In this document: positions 25,236-34,048 of the stretch, piece after piece | How positions within the stretch are numbered: position 1 is the stretch's first letter | Layout: each line of letters begins with the position of its first letter | The notes under the pieces: model-generated | Databases searched by the model: none | Told to the model about the DNA's origin: nothing | Seen by the model: the letters and a program-made list of their open reading frames with translations, nothing else | Source of the DNA: Crocosphaera watsonii WH 8501 | Lineage (GTDB): Bacteria; Cyanobacteriota; Cyanobacteriia; Cyanobacteriales; Microcystaceae | NCBI RefSeq assembly: GCF_000167195.1 | Contig: NZ_AADV02000017.1 | Location: 1-38,567, forward strand | Direction of reading: 5' to 3' | Length of the DNA: 38,567 nucleotides | Position numbers and translations under genes: made by a program

Positions 25236-25293
25236 GTGTTAAACCCCTACGAAACATCATAATTACCGTAGGGGCATAATAATATTATGCCCT
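25236..25293. repeat. Small palindromic repeat, family R1, copy 4
   Basis: GTTAAACCCCTACGAAACA...CGTAGGGG plus GGCATAATAATATTATGCCC, 30 bases after the second Rpn-type gene. Confidence 0.8.
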
Positions 25294-25332
25294 CATAACT
25301 AACACATTAATATATAAAATACAGTATCCACC

Positions 25333-26499
25333 TTAATTCAAAAAGGAAAATATTGTAAGTATAATAATCAAGATAAGTAAGAAAGATATAATCAAATAAC
25401 TGATATTTTTGTAGTTTAGTAAATTATGATAATCTTCGGGAATATTATAATCTGGTAGATCATAATTAATAATATTACTATACTTATTACATATCTCTAT
25501 TCCTTTATCAATTAATTGATTTGATTCTTGTGTATTTAATCTTTGCATTAATTTTTGTGTTTTTTCCGATGGTTTTTCTAAGCTAGAGTCGAGTGTATCC
25601 ATAATAGATTTATTAGTCTCATTTCTTCTCTTTATATTGAGTATTGTCTCAAGTTTAAACAACTCATCTTTATCATGATGTGCTAAAGCTTTATCTCTTT
25701 GATTAAATAATTTTTGTAATAATTCATTTTCATTTTTGTCTAAATATTCCTTATCTCTGTCTAATTCTTTTTGGTCTAAATCTGAAAAATGAGATAATAA
25801 TTTTTTACCGTTTATAGAAGAAATAATATTTAAAAGCTTATTTAAACTGATACTATTTTTATCATTATCGTAAACTGTAGCTAATAATAAAATACCTAGT
25901 TTTCTAAATGCTATTATTGTCATTGACCAAAAAAAATCAGCATTATATAATTTTTGGGGATTTTTATATTTTTCAGTCATTAACTTTTTAGATACATTTA
26001 TATAATATTTAGCCTCAATTAAATTTTTATATACATCATTTAGGATTTTTTGGAGTTTCTTATATTCAGGGTAATAAGAACAAATGATACTGTTCTCTTC
26101 TTTATTATAATGCTCAAAAAATCCTATGTTAGAGGAATAACAAACATAATCATTCTCTCCCTCAATTAGACTATGACTTGATTCAAGTATTGTCCATATT
26201 TTACAATCTTGATCAAGCTTAAAATGAAATTTTCCTATTCCTGCTAACTCATAAATATCTTTGTTTAACTTTCCTTCTTCTCTTAAACACTTAATATCCC
26301 ATTCATCTAAGGAGGATTCGTTAATCTCTTTCTCTAACTTTCCTTCTTCTCTTAAAATCTTAATAACAGATTCACCAAAATATATAACCTTATCTTCAAT
26401 TTGAGGATCGATTAGTTCAAATGTTGAGGATTCTGTTTTCTGTATCTTCATAATATCTATTAACTCTTTAAAAAATGTTTTATGTATGTAGTATAACAT
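25333..26499 (-). CDS. Membrane-anchored HEPN-like protein, unknown function
   Basis: 388 residues, not matched to a named family. The N terminus has a short internal repeat (LREEGKLEKEI and LREEGKLNKDI, about 49-82). The central helical region (about 145-290) contains NQRDKALAHHDKDEL, with R268-x5-H274 fitting the R-x(4-6)-H signature of HEPN RNases and resembling AbiU2/AbiV-like HEPN domains. After a charged linker, the extreme C terminus is a single hydrophobic span (about 367-387, YLIISFLLILIIILTIF), so the body should face the cytoplasm as a tail-anchored protein. An alternative start is ATG at 26451 (MKIQKTESS). Very AT-rich. It is divergent from leuS. A role in phage defence or stress-triggered RNA cleavage is a guess from the motif. 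Confidence 0.5.
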   Translation of the reverse strand: MLYYIHKTFFKELIDIMKIQKTESSTFELIDPQIEDKVIYFGESVIKILREEGKLEKEINESSLDEWDIKCLREEGKLNKDIYELAGIGKFHFKLDQDCKIWTILESSHSLIEGENDYVCYSSNIGFFEHYNKEENSIICSYYPEYKKLQKILNDVYKNLIEAKYYINVSKKLMTEKYKNPQKLYNADFFWSMTIIAFRKLGILLLATVYDNDKNSISLNKLLNIISSINGKKLLSHFSDLDQKELDRDKEYLDKNENELLQKLFNQRDKALAHHDKDELFKLETILNIKRRNETNKSIMDTLDSSLEKPSEKTQKLMQRLNTQESNQLIDKGIEICNKYSNIINYDLPDYNIPEDYHNLLNYKNISYLIISFLLILIIILTIFSFLN

Positions 26500-26645
26500 G
26501 AATCAAGAAAAGAGATCACCGTTATTTCTGATCAATAAGGCGATCGCCTCTCGAATACAAAAAACTGCTCACTGATAACCGATAACCGATAACTGAATGA
26601 GATCAGGGATAATTAATTATGAAAATAGCAGTGGAGTAAACATTC

Positions 26646-29207
26646 GTGGAGTCCCAATATAACGCAGCAGCGATCGAACAAAAATGGCAACAGCAGTGGG
26701 TTAAGCAGGGGTTAGACAAGACCCCAGAAAACAGTGATAAACCCAAATTTTACGCCTTATCCATGTTTCCCTACCCATCCGGAAACCTACACATGGGCCA
26801 TGTTCGCAACTATGTTATTACAGATGTGATCGCCCGTCTCAAAAGATTGCAAGGATACCGAGTCTTACATCCTATGGGGTGGGATGCGTTCGGACTTCCG
26901 GCGGAAAATGCAGCCATCGATCGCAATATTCCCCCCGCAGACTGGACTAAGCAAAATATTGCCCAAATGAGGCAACAGTTGCAAACTTTGGGACTGTCTA
27001 TCGACTGGGACCGAGAAGTGGCAACCTGTTTCCCCGACTATTACAAATGGACGCAATGGTTATTCTTGCAATTTTATCAATCAGGGTTAGCTTATCAGAA
27101 GGAAGCAGCAGTTAACTGGGACCCCATCGATCAAACCGTGTTAGCTAACGAACAGGTGGACAGCGAAGGGTATTCCTGGCGATCGGGTGCTAAAGTAGAA
27201 CGGAAACTGCTGCGTCAGTGGTTCTTGAAAATTACGGACTATGCAGAACAGTTATTAACCGACTTGGATAAACTCTCAGGATGGCCAGATCGGGTTAAGT
27301 TAATGCAGGAAAACTGGATCGGGAAGTCTGTGGGTGCATACTTAGAGTTTCCTGTCAAGGATAGTGATGAGAAAATAGCTGTCTTTACCACCCGTCCCGA
27401 CACCGTTTATGGAGTGACTTATGTAGTGTTGGCCCCTGAACATCCTTTGACCCAAAAAGTTACTGTTGCGCAACAGAAAGCAGCAGTTGATGCGTTCATT
27501 GAAGAGGTATCTAACGAAAGCGAAATAGAACGCACAGCAGAGGATAAACCCAAACGGGGTATATTGACCGGAGGGACTGTTATTAACCCCTTCAACGGCG
27601 AAGAAATCCCCATTTTGATTGCGGATTATGTATTGTATGAATATGGTACTGGTGCGGTGATGGGTGTACCTGCACACGATACCCGTGACTTTAAGTTTGC
27701 TACAGAGAAACAGTTACCGATCAAGGTGGTGATTGTTCCTGAAAATTCTGAGGATAATAACCCCACGTTAACCGAAGCATACACCGAACCTGGAATTATG
27801 GTTAATTCTGGTGATTTTGATGGAATGCAGTCCACAGAAGGCAAAACCGCTATTATTGACTATGCTGAGAAACAGGGTTATGGGAAAGCAAGGATACAGT
27901 ATCGTTTGCGAGATTGGTTGATTTCTCGGCAGCGTTATTGGGGTTGTCCTATTCCGGTGGTGCATTGTCCCAACTGTGGAACGGTTCCGGTTCCTGATGC
28001 AGATTTACCGGTTAAATTGCCCGAAAATGTCGAATTTACAGGGCGTGGGGCTTCCCCTTTGGCAAAAATGGACGATTGGATCAATGTTCCTTGTCCTAAT
28101 TGTAGTGGACCTGCAAAGCGTGAAACAGATACAATGGACACATTTGTTGATTCCTCTTGGTACTATTTAAGATACACCGATGCTATCAATGATCAGGAAG
28201 CATTTAAGTTAGAAAAAGCCAATGATTGGATGAATGTGGATCAATATGTGGGAGGTATTGAACACGCTATTTTACACCTCTTATATTCTCGCTTTTTTAC
28301 TAAAGTATTGCGAGACAGAGGTTTAGTCAATGTAGATGAACCTTTTAACCGTCTTTTGACACAGGGAATGGTACAAGCAATGGCCTACAAAAATCCTAAA
28401 ACAGGTAAATATATTCCTGTAGATAAAGTTAACCCTGAAAGTCCCAAAGATCCCGATACAGGAGATGATTTAGAGGTGTTTTATGAGAAGATGTCTAAGT
28501 CGAAATATAATGGGGTTGATCCCAAAACAGTATTAGGAAAATATGGGGCAGATACCGCCAGAATGTTCATCTTATTTAAAGCACCACCAGAGAAAGACTT
28601 AGAATGGGATGATGCGGATGTTGAAGGACAATTTCGCTTTTTAAATCGGGTGTGGCGTTTGGTCAATGGTTATGCAGAAAAGCAGCCTGAAGTTATTAGT
28701 AACAAGGAGTTAAGCAAAGAAGAAAAAGGATTAAGACGTGCCATCCATACTGCTATTAAAGAGATATCCGAAGACTTAGAAGGAGACTATCAATTTAATA
28801 CCGCAGTTTCAGAGTTGATGAAGTTAAGTAATACCTTGAATGATGCTAAATCTATTAATTCTGGGGTTTATCAAGAAGGAATCGGAATCTTATTGATTTT
28901 ACTCGCACCTTTTGCACCTCATATTGCCGAGGAATTATGGCATAATTTGGGACATGAAAACTCAATCCACTTACAAACTTGGCCAGAGGTTGATCCCGAT
29001 GCTTTAGTAGTAGATGAAATCACCCTAGTTATTCAAATTATGGGTAAGACAAGGGGAACTATTCAAGTCCCTGCTAATTCCAGTAAAGAGGAGTTAGAAA
29101 AATTAGCCCGTGACTCTGATATTGGTAAACGAAACTTAGAAGGAAAAGAGGTTAAAAAGGTGATTGTTGTCCCTGGAAAATTAGTTAACTTTGTCGTTCC
29201 TAAATAA
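26646..29207 (+). CDS. leuS: Leucyl-tRNA synthetase
   Basis: A class Ia synthetase charging tRNA-Leu. The 853 residues are normal for bacterial LeuRS. The HIGH-type motif is HMGH (about 49-52) in [15 protein letters not shown]; the editing domain follows with [23 protein letters not shown] and [16 protein letters not shown]; a zinc-ribbon-like cysteine set is in [11 protein letters not shown] and [25 protein letters not shown] is at about 615-619 ([13 protein letters not shown]). The C-terminal domain ends [16 protein letters not shown]. The start is GTG at 26646, with GGAG nine bases upstream; no ATG fits the conserved N terminus. It ends 68 bases before the ATPase/TOPRIM pair. Confidence 0.97.
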   Translation: MESQYNAAAIEQKWQQQWVKQGLDKTPENSDKPKFYALSMFPYPSGNLHMGHVRNYVITDVIARLKRLQGYRVLHPMGWDAFGLPAENAAIDRNIPPADWTKQNIAQMRQQLQTLGLSIDWDREVATCFPDYYKWTQWLFLQFYQSGLAYQKEAAVNWDPIDQTVLANEQVDSEGYSWRSGAKVERKLLRQWFLKITDYAEQLLTDLDKLSGWPDRVKLMQENWIGKSVGAYLEFPVKDSDEKIAVFTTRPDTVYGVTYVVLAPEHPLTQKVTVAQQKAAVDAFIEEVSNESEIERTAEDKPKRGILTGGTVINPFNGEEIPILIADYVLYEYGTGAVMGVPAHDTRDFKFATEKQLPIKVVIVPENSEDNNPTLTEAYTEPGIMVNSGDFDGMQSTEGKTAIIDYAEKQGYGKARIQYRLRDWLISRQRYWGCPIPVVHCPNCGTVPVPDADLPVKLPENVEFTGRGASPLAKMDDWINVPCPNCSGPAKRETDTMDTFVDSSWYYLRYTDAINDQEAFKLEKANDWMNVDQYVGGIEHAILHLLYSRFFTKVLRDRGLVNVDEPFNRLLTQGMVQAMAYKNPKTGKYIPVDKVNPESPKDPDTGDDLEVFYEKMSKSKYNGVDPKTVLGKYGADTARMFILFKAPPEKDLEWDDADVEGQFRFLNRVWRLVNGYAEKQPEVISNKELSKEEKGLRRAIHTAIKEISEDLEGDYQFNTAVSELMKLSNTLNDAKSINSGVYQEGIGILLILLAPFAPHIAEELWHNLGHENSIHLQTWPEVDPDALVVDEITLVIQIMGKTRGTIQVPANSSKEELEKLARDSDIGKRNLEGKEVKKVIVVPGKLVNFVVPK

Positions 29208-29275
29208 CCCTGTGGGGTGGGCATTTTGTCCACCTTACTTATCATCAATTATATAACTATAAGGAGGAAAACAAA

Positions 29276-30439
29276 ATGATACGAGATTTAAGCATTAAAA
29301 ATTATCGCTGTTTTGAAGATTTTTATGTTGATGGTTTAGCACAAGTTAATTTAATTGTTGGTGATAATAACAGTGGTAAAACAAGTTTTTTGGAAGCTAT
29401 TTATCTTTTAGTCAATCAACCAAAAACTAAAAATGAGAAAGTAGCATTAGTTGATATTTTAGAACATAGGGGAGAAATGATAGAAGAAAGAACTCATAAA
29501 TTTACAGGTAATAATAGAAGAGAAATATCTCATTTTCAAGACAACTATATATTAAATAATTTATATTATGGATATCCTGATGAATTTGATACCCAAAAAG
29601 CATATATAATATCAATTTCATCAGAGAAAGAGCAATCTATCCACTCGACTATTCGGCTCTATATTGATGTCGATAATACCTTAATCAGTGATCTATCTAT
29701 TTCGTTTCTTGAAGAAATAGGTAAAGAGCAAGAATTGAGAAAATATATAACACATTCAGTTGATAAATATGTACCGGAGGAAAACAGTATTAATAATCGT
29801 GTTAAAGTCAAATACCAAAATATAAAAAATAATTATTTCGCATTTAATAATGAAATTAAAAACGCTTTTCATTATCCTTGTAACTGTAATTTCTTATTTA
29901 ATGATCACCAACACAAGTACAAAATTGAAGACTTATGGGATTCTATTATTTTAGAAGCTAAAGAAGAGAAAATCATAGAAGCTTTACAAATCATAGATAC
30001 TAATATAGAAAAAATACATCTACCTATTAAACAAATTCCTAGATTTCCTTTTCTAAAAATTAAAGGCATGAATCATTATATTCCTATTAACAGTATGGGA
30101 CAAGGAATGTCTAAAATACTTATCTTAGGGATGTTAATAATAAGAAGCGAAAATGGAGTATTATTAGTGGATGAAATAGAAACAGGATTACACTACAAAG
30201 CACAAACAGATATGTGGCGTTTACTCATAAAAACAGCACAAGAATTAAATGTACAAATCTTTGCGACTACCCATAGTTGGGACTGTATTTGTGCTTATCA
30301 AGAAGCATTAGAAGACATAGAAGATAAATCAGTGGGTAAACTGTTTAGACTAGATAGTAAATACGGAAAACTTAGGGCAGTAGAATATAAAGCAGATGAG
30401 ATTTCTATTGCTATTAACCAAGATATTGAGGTGCGTTAA
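29276..30439 (+). CDS. OLD/ABC-like AAA ATPase of a two-gene putative defence module
   Basis: A 387-residue SMC/ABC-type ATPase of the AAA_15/AAA_21 sort. Motifs: Walker A GDNNSGKT at 29-36 after MIRDLSIKNYRCFEDF, a signature-like NSMGQGMSK at 272-280, Walker B GVLLVDEIETGLH at 294-306 (Asp299, Glu300), and the switch His333 in ATTHSWDC. The middle (about 60-250) is divergent, Lys/Asn-rich and probably helical. The start ATG has the best ribosome-binding site in the region (AAGGAGG, eight bases upstream). The TAA is directly followed by the ATG of the TOPRIM-like gene. In OLD nucleases ATPase and TOPRIM are fused; in PARIS (AriA/AriB) they are split. This pair is the split form. Function in defence is inference. 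Confidence 0.8.
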   Translation: MIRDLSIKNYRCFEDFYVDGLAQVNLIVGDNNSGKTSFLEAIYLLVNQPKTKNEKVALVDILEHRGEMIEERTHKFTGNNRREISHFQDNYILNNLYYGYPDEFDTQKAYIISISSEKEQSIHSTIRLYIDVDNTLISDLSISFLEEIGKEQELRKYITHSVDKYVPEENSINNRVKVKYQNIKNNYFAFNNEIKNAFHYPCNCNFLFNDHQHKYKIEDLWDSIILEAKEEKIIEALQIIDTNIEKIHLPIKQIPRFPFLKIKGMNHYIPINSMGQGMSKILILGMLIIRSENGVLLVDEIETGLHYKAQTDMWRLLIKTAQELNVQIFATTHSWDCICAYQEALEDIEDKSVGKLFRLDSKYGKLRAVEYKADEISIAINQDIEVR

Positions 30440-31087
30440 ATGACAAAAAGAAATAAACCTCATCCACAGCAACTTTTAGTAGAAGGAATGAATGATTTTC
30501 ATGTTATTTGTGCATTGTGTGAAAAATATAATGTACCTGAAACATTCTGTATACCACGTCCTGATAAAAGGAAAACACAAGGAGTAGAACCATTATTATT
30601 AAGTTTACCTATTATTTTGAAAGACGTTAACTTGCAAACATTAGGAATAGTTGTTGATGCTGATCAAGATTTACAAGCAAGATGGCAAGGAATTAGTGAT
30701 AAGCTAAAGTCAGTAGGTTATGATAATATTCCTAAAAATACCGGCGCTGAAGGTTGGATTTATGAACAAAATGAACTCCCTAAAATTGGGGTTTGGATAA
30801 TGCCAAATAATCAATTAATAGGAGAGTTAGAAGATTTTGTTGCTTATTTAATTCCTGATGATGATCAATTAAAAGATAAAGCTAACGAAATTTTAGATGA
30901 ACTTGAAAAATTAGAAATTAATGGCTATAATAAAGATGACAGATCCAAAGCTTTTATTCATACTTGGTTAGCTTGGCAAAAAGAACCAGGAAGGCCAATG
31001 GGACTATCAATAACAGCTAACGTATTGAAATATGATAATGAAATTATCCAAGCTTTTATTAATTGGTTAAATAAACTATATCAGTAA
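30440..31087 (+). CDS. DUF3226-type TOPRIM-like protein, partner of the upstream ATPase
   Basis: 215 residues. The TOPRIM pattern is visible: LLVEGMNDFHVI with Glu15, then after a strand-helix repeat LGIVVDADQD with Asp73, Asp75 and Asp77, and IGVWIMPNNQLIGELEDFVA (about 116-134), the block characteristic of DUF3226. TOPRIM nucleases use these acidic residues to bind Mg2+. The Trp-rich C-terminal part (FIHTWLAWQKEPGRPMG) is also conserved in such proteins. It abuts the ATPase gene with no gap (TAA then ATG), so tight co-expression is expected. AriB of PARIS is a DUF4435 TOPRIM, a different family, so this is an analogous or variant system, not a plain PARIS locus. Confidence 0.8.
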   Translation: MTKRNKPHPQQLLVEGMNDFHVICALCEKYNVPETFCIPRPDKRKTQGVEPLLLSLPIILKDVNLQTLGIVVDADQDLQARWQGISDKLKSVGYDNIPKNTGAEGWIYEQNELPKIGVWIMPNNQLIGELEDFVAYLIPDDDQLKDKANEILDELEKLEINGYNKDDRSKAFIHTWLAWQKEPGRPMGLSITANVLKYDNEIIQAFINWLNKLYQ

Positions 31088-31148
31088 ATAGGAGAATGAG
31101 GTTATTCTAAATAAAGTTCAATTGCTTGTTTAATACCTAAGTAATATT

Positions 31149-31266
31149 GTAGGGTGTGTTAGCTAATGCGTAACACACCTAAGCTTTAATTGTTCGTCGG
31201 TGCATTACGGCATGAAATAAAATCTATTTTATCATCAAAATAAATAGTTAGCCTAATGCACCCTAC
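31149..31266. repeat. MITE-like repeat, family R2, copy A
   Basis: The ends are GTAGGGTG and CACCCTAC. Inside are GGTGTGTTA...TAACACACC (perfect hairpin) and GGTGCATTA...TAATGCACC enclosing an AT-rich centre. No ORF. The family recurs at 32129, 32256, 33029 and, as a variant, 34172. Confidence 0.8.
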
Positions 31267-31284
31267 TTTATATTATACTCAAAT

Positions 31285-31494
31285 TCAATTAACTGCTTGA
31301 ATAGGTAAAGATTGAGCTTCCAAACGAGTGAGATCAACTGTTAAACTTGCCTGATCAATATCTATCCCAACTAACTTACCCTTCTCATCAAAATCTAAAA
31401 CAATGTTCGGGGCAATTTCTTGAGAATCAACGCTACTTTTATCAGATAAACTAATATAAAGGGAATCGGTTTCAGGATAATAGTTAAACTTCAT
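31285..31494 (-). CDS. DUF2283 protein, likely antitoxin
   Basis: 69 residues: MKFNYYPETDSLYISLSDKS, then EIAPNIVLDFDEKGKLVGIDIDQAS. This matches the compact DUF2283 family, whose genes usually sit beside a small toxin-like gene of the DUF4258 kind. Here the ATG lies two bases after the stop of such a frame (31497-31727), which carries a premature TAG. A partial duplicate of this gene lies at 33119-33237. Confidence 0.85.
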   Translation of the reverse strand: MKFNYYPETDSLYISLSDKSSVDSQEIAPNIVLDFDEKGKLVGIDIDQASLTVDLTRLEAQSLPIQAVN

Positions 31495-31496
31495 AA

Positions 31497-31727
31497 TTAT
31501 ACCTTAAAATTTCGGTCTGGAAAAGCATTATGAATGGTTTCTCCATCGTCTAAAGTCACCACTCGTAGATATTTACCTAACTCTTCAATATAGCACTAGT
31601 AGCGAATTCTTCCATTGGGTTCAACCACTTTTATAATGGGGTTTTGAATTGCTTGCTCACACCATTCTCGCTTAAGATAAGGTCTTTTGATTAAGACTTG
31701 TTCTTCAAAATAGCGAGTCGTTTTCAA
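31497..31727 (-). pseudogene. DUF4258-like partner of DUF2283, in-frame TAG
   Basis: Minus-strand frame from TTG 31727, with GGAGG six bases upstream. It reads KTTRYFEEQVLIKRPYLKREW then CEQAIQNPIIKVVEPNGRIRY, TAG at 31596-31598, and in frame CYIEELGKYLRVVTLDDGET, IHNAFPDRNFKV. The intact family has Trp at the stop position, so TGG to TAG explains it. These 75-80 residue proteins are toxin-like (RelE-related fold suspected). The DUF2283 gene downstream is intact. Confidence 0.65.
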
Positions 31728-31772
31728 AAATGTCCTCCTAACTCAAATTGAATTACTTAGATCGCTTCAACA

Positions 31773-31946
31773 TTAATTATAATACTTAGCTTTCGTTTCT
31801 GATTCTAAATAAAGTTCAATTGCTTCTTTAATGTTGTTTAAAGCGTCTTCAATATTATCTCCTTCACTAATACAACCAGGAAGGGATGGAACATAAACAG
31901 TATAACCTCCCTCATCGCTAGGTTCTAAAATTACATTTAGTTTCAT
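31773..31946 (-). CDS. HicB-like antitoxin
   Basis: 57 residues, intact: MKLNVILEPSDEGGYTVYVP, SLPGCISEGDNIEDALNNIK, EAIELYLESETKAKYYN. It has the classic HicB beta-strand pattern with the PSLPGCISEG turn. No HicA gene follows on this strand; the next frame downstream is the broken DUF4258-like gene. It may be an orphan antitoxin. Confidence 0.85.
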   Translation of the reverse strand: MKLNVILEPSDEGGYTVYVPSLPGCISEGDNIEDALNNIKEAIELYLESETKAKYYN

Positions 31947-31978
31947 TTTTGCCCTTGTATAACAGTAGGATCATGTGA

Positions 31979-32128
31979 TTATATAATATTAACATCAATC
32001 GAAGGGTTAATCAATTGATTTAACTTTTCTTCCCATGCTTCATATTCTAAAGTTTTTGATTTGTTTTTGTCTTTATTTTCTAAGCTTTCTTGAATTAACA
32101 GAGAAATATATTTTTCAATAGTAATATT
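31979..32128 (-). pseudogene. C-terminal remnant of a small antitoxin-like protein
   Basis: The minus frame reads ITIEKYISLLIQESLENKDK...LEYEAWEEKLNQLINPSIDV and ends at TAA 31979-31981. It is helical and charged like the tail of CopG/VapB-like proteins. Its 5' part is missing, replaced by repeat copy B at 32129. Family not certain. Confidence 0.35.
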
Positions 32129-32249
32129 GTAGGGTGTGTTAGCTAATGCGTAACACACCTAAACCTTTACTGGTTAAATTTGGTGCATTACGGCATGAAA
32201 TCAAGTCTATTTTATCATCAAAATAAATAGTTAGCCTAATGCACCCTAC
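32129..32249. repeat. MITE-like repeat, family R2, copy B
   Basis: Same structure as copy A: GTAGGGTGTGTTAGC at the left, TAATGCACCCTAC at the right. Confidence 0.8.
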
Positions 32250-32255
32250 TTTACT

Positions 32256-32323
32256 GGTGCATTACGGCATGAAATCAAATCTATTTTATCATCAAAATAA
32301 ATAGTTAGCCTAATGCACCCTAC
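32256..32323. repeat. MITE-like repeat, family R2, copy C (right half)
   Basis: Starts GGTGCATTACGGCATG and ends TAATGCACCCTAC. With the right half of copy B it forms a tandem duplication of about 75 bp. The 32324-32423 spacer before the Uma2 gene is AT-rich, with nothing else recognised. Confidence 0.75.
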
Positions 32324-32423
32324 TTTACTAAGATTCAAGCAAAAGAACAAAAACGAGGAAAATTAGAAATTATTAAATGTTGTTGTAAAATAGTATAGGA
32401 CTCTGAATAGGACTAATTAGTTT

Positions 32424-32987
32424 ATGAAGTCTATAACCACCGATCAAGTTTGTTGGACAATTTCTGATTTAGAGGGATTACCTGATAATAGCAACCGTTA
32501 TGAAATCATTGATGGAGAATTACTTGTGACTCGCGCACCTCATTTAGATCATCAAGATATTGCTGGAAATATATATGCAGAATTAAGAAATTGGTCACGA
32601 AAAAAACAGCTAGGTAAAGCTTTTATGACTCCAGGAATTATCTTTTCTGAAACTGATGCAGTGATTCCTGATGTTATTTGGGTTAGTAATGAAAAGCTTA
32701 ATCGATTTACAGATAAATCTGGACATCTTACGGTTGCACCAGAATTAATAATAGAAGTTTTATCTACGTCTGAAAAAGATATTAAACGAGATAGACAAAC
32801 AAAGTTAAAATTATATTCAATTCATGGAGTTTGTGAATATTGGATTATTGATCGTCAACAACAATTAATAGAGGTTTATCGTCGTGAACAGGGTATCTTA
32901 AAAAAGGGAATGACTTTATACAATGCTGATCAATTAACCAGTCCTTTATTGCCTAATTTTAGTTGTAATCTTCAAGAAATTTTTTAG
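32424..32987 (+). CDS. Uma2-family putative restriction-type endonuclease (DUF820)
   Basis: 187 residues of the PD-(D/E)XK fold, a family greatly expanded in cyanobacteria. Seen are NRYEIIDGELLVTRAP (start of the core), the conserved AVIPDVIWVS (Asp about 89), and APELIIEVLSTSEKDIKRDRQTKLKLYS with the E-x-L/V (about 112-114) and the Lys/Arg cluster, then YWIIDRQQQLIEVYR. Length and motif order are normal. Function in the cell is not established. It stands alone between repeats. Confidence 0.9.
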   Translation: MKSITTDQVCWTISDLEGLPDNSNRYEIIDGELLVTRAPHLDHQDIAGNIYAELRNWSRKKQLGKAFMTPGIIFSETDAVIPDVIWVSNEKLNRFTDKSGHLTVAPELIIEVLSTSEKDIKRDRQTKLKLYSIHGVCEYWIIDRQQQLIEVYRREQGILKKGMTLYNADQLTSPLLPNFSCNLQEIF

Positions 32988-33028
32988 AATTAAGACATAC
33001 GGGTATCTTAATAATCTTAGGTTAATCT

Positions 33029-33096
33029 GGTGCATTACGGCATGAAATCAAATCTATTTTATCATCAAAATAAATAGTTAGCCTAATGCACCCTAC
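33029..33096. repeat. MITE-like repeat, family R2, copy D (right half)
   Basis: GGTGCATTACGGCATG to TAATGCACCCTAC. Together with the following DUF2283 fragment it duplicates 31199-31400. Confidence 0.75.
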
Positions 33097-33118
33097 TTTA
33101 TATTATACTCAAATTCAA

Positions 33119-33237
33119 TTAACTGCTTGAATAGGTAAAGATTGCGCTTCCAAACGAGTGATATCAACTGTTAAACTTGCGTTATCAATATCAATTCCAA
33201 CTAACTTACCTTCCTCATCAAAATCTAAAACGATGTT
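33119..33237 (-). pseudogene. Duplicated 3' fragment of a DUF2283 gene
   Basis: On the minus strand it encodes the last 39 or so residues of a DUF2283 protein (NIVLDFDEEGKLVGIDID... to SLPIQAVN), close to but not identical with the intact gene at 31285. The 5' half is absent; the sequence breaks at about 33237 into an unrelated Calx-beta fragment. Confidence 0.75.
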
Positions 33238-33240
33238 GAA

Positions 33241-33381
33241 CTCAATCGTAATCTTGATAATAGTAATTCTCTTACATTTACCATTAATCTTGATAAACCA
33301 GCAGAAGATGTGGTAACGGTTGACTTTTCAACAGTTGATATTAGTGCAAAAGCTGGTCAAGATTATGTTCATCACTCCTAA
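33241..33381 (+). pseudogene. Calx-beta domain fragment of a surface protein
   Basis: The plus frame reads NRNLDNSNSLTFTINLDKPA, then EDVVTVDFSTVDISAKAGQDYV, then a stop. This is part of a Calx-beta repeat, a calcium-binding module of large cyanobacterial adhesins. Both sides are lost. It may come from the same kind of gene as the DUF4347 protein at 34718. Confidence 0.55.
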
Positions 33382-33399
33382 CTCCTAAAACTAGAAAAC

Positions 33400-33541
33400 T
33401 GTGTACCGTTCGGAGCCGCGCTCACGGCGAAGCCTCACAAGTATGAGAAGTGCTATATCATTATTTAGAATTTATTCTGATGTATTCTCTAAAAAATTAG
33501 GATATTATAGGTGTAGCAGTTTTAACTTTACCATTTTTCTG
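33400..33541. repeat. GC-rich small repeat and spacer before the PEP-CTERM-like gene
   Basis: ACCGTTCGGAGCCGCGCTC-ACGGCGAAGCC near 33404-33434 is a short GC-rich repeat-like block in AT-rich surroundings. A GTG-opened frame through it adds 47 unlikely residues to the following gene and is not used. Confidence 0.4.
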
Positions 33542-34048
33542 ATGAAATCTATCCCTTTGATGCTTACATCTTCGATGCTTCTTAGCACAGTTTTTACCTT
33601 ATCAGTTGTACCAGAAACTTCAGCAATGACATTTAATGTCAATGGAATGTTTGAGGATGGAGGAAAAATATCAGGTTTTTTTGATTTTAATAACGATAAT
33701 TATACTAACGTAAATTTTCAGACAACAGACTCGTCCGATAATATTATTGCATCTTATTCAGATACAGGAGACGAAGGGTTTATTTTCGGGAATTCAAGCT
33801 GTTTTGTTATTAGTAACTTTGATTTTTATTTTGATTTATCACTAGATTTTGAGAGTAATTTAACTGATAATACGGAAACAATTTTATTAACGACTTCTCA
33901 AGAAGAAAACTTTGATGATATGTCAGTTAGATTTATCGATTCAGGAACAGTTACTTCTTTTAGTACACAAGTTGATGAACCTTCTTCCCTTTTCCTAATA
34001 TCAACATTCGGACTTGGATTATTGTTCAAGAGACTACTTTTTTCTTGA
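33542..34048 (+). CDS. Secreted protein with PEP-CTERM-like sorting tail
   Basis: 168 residues from ATG 33542. A signal peptide (KSIPLMLTSSMLLSTVFTLSVVPETSA) leads to a Gly/Asp/Ser/Asn-rich beta-type body (TFNVNGMFEDGGKISGFFDF...). The C terminus, DEPSSLFLISTFGLGLLFKRLLFS, is laid out like a PEP-CTERM signal: Pro-Ser, hydrophobic span, basic end; the usual PEP is read here as EPS. Such proteins are processed by exosortase and released or attached at the surface. The start at MKSIP is chosen because it gives a clean signal peptide. Confidence 0.65.
   Translation: MKSIPLMLTSSMLLSTVFTLSVVPETSAMTFNVNGMFEDGGKISGFFDFNNDNYTNVNFQTTDSSDNIIASYSDTGDEGFIFGNSSCFVISNFDFYFDLSLDFESNLTDNTETILLTTSQEENFDDMSVRFIDSGTVTSFSTQVDEPSSLFLISTFGLGLLFKRLLFS

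Noticed and set aside
33401-33541. GTG start 47 codons upstream of the PEP-CTERM-like protein
   Set aside because: The added residues come from a GC-rich repeat and would bury the signal peptide.
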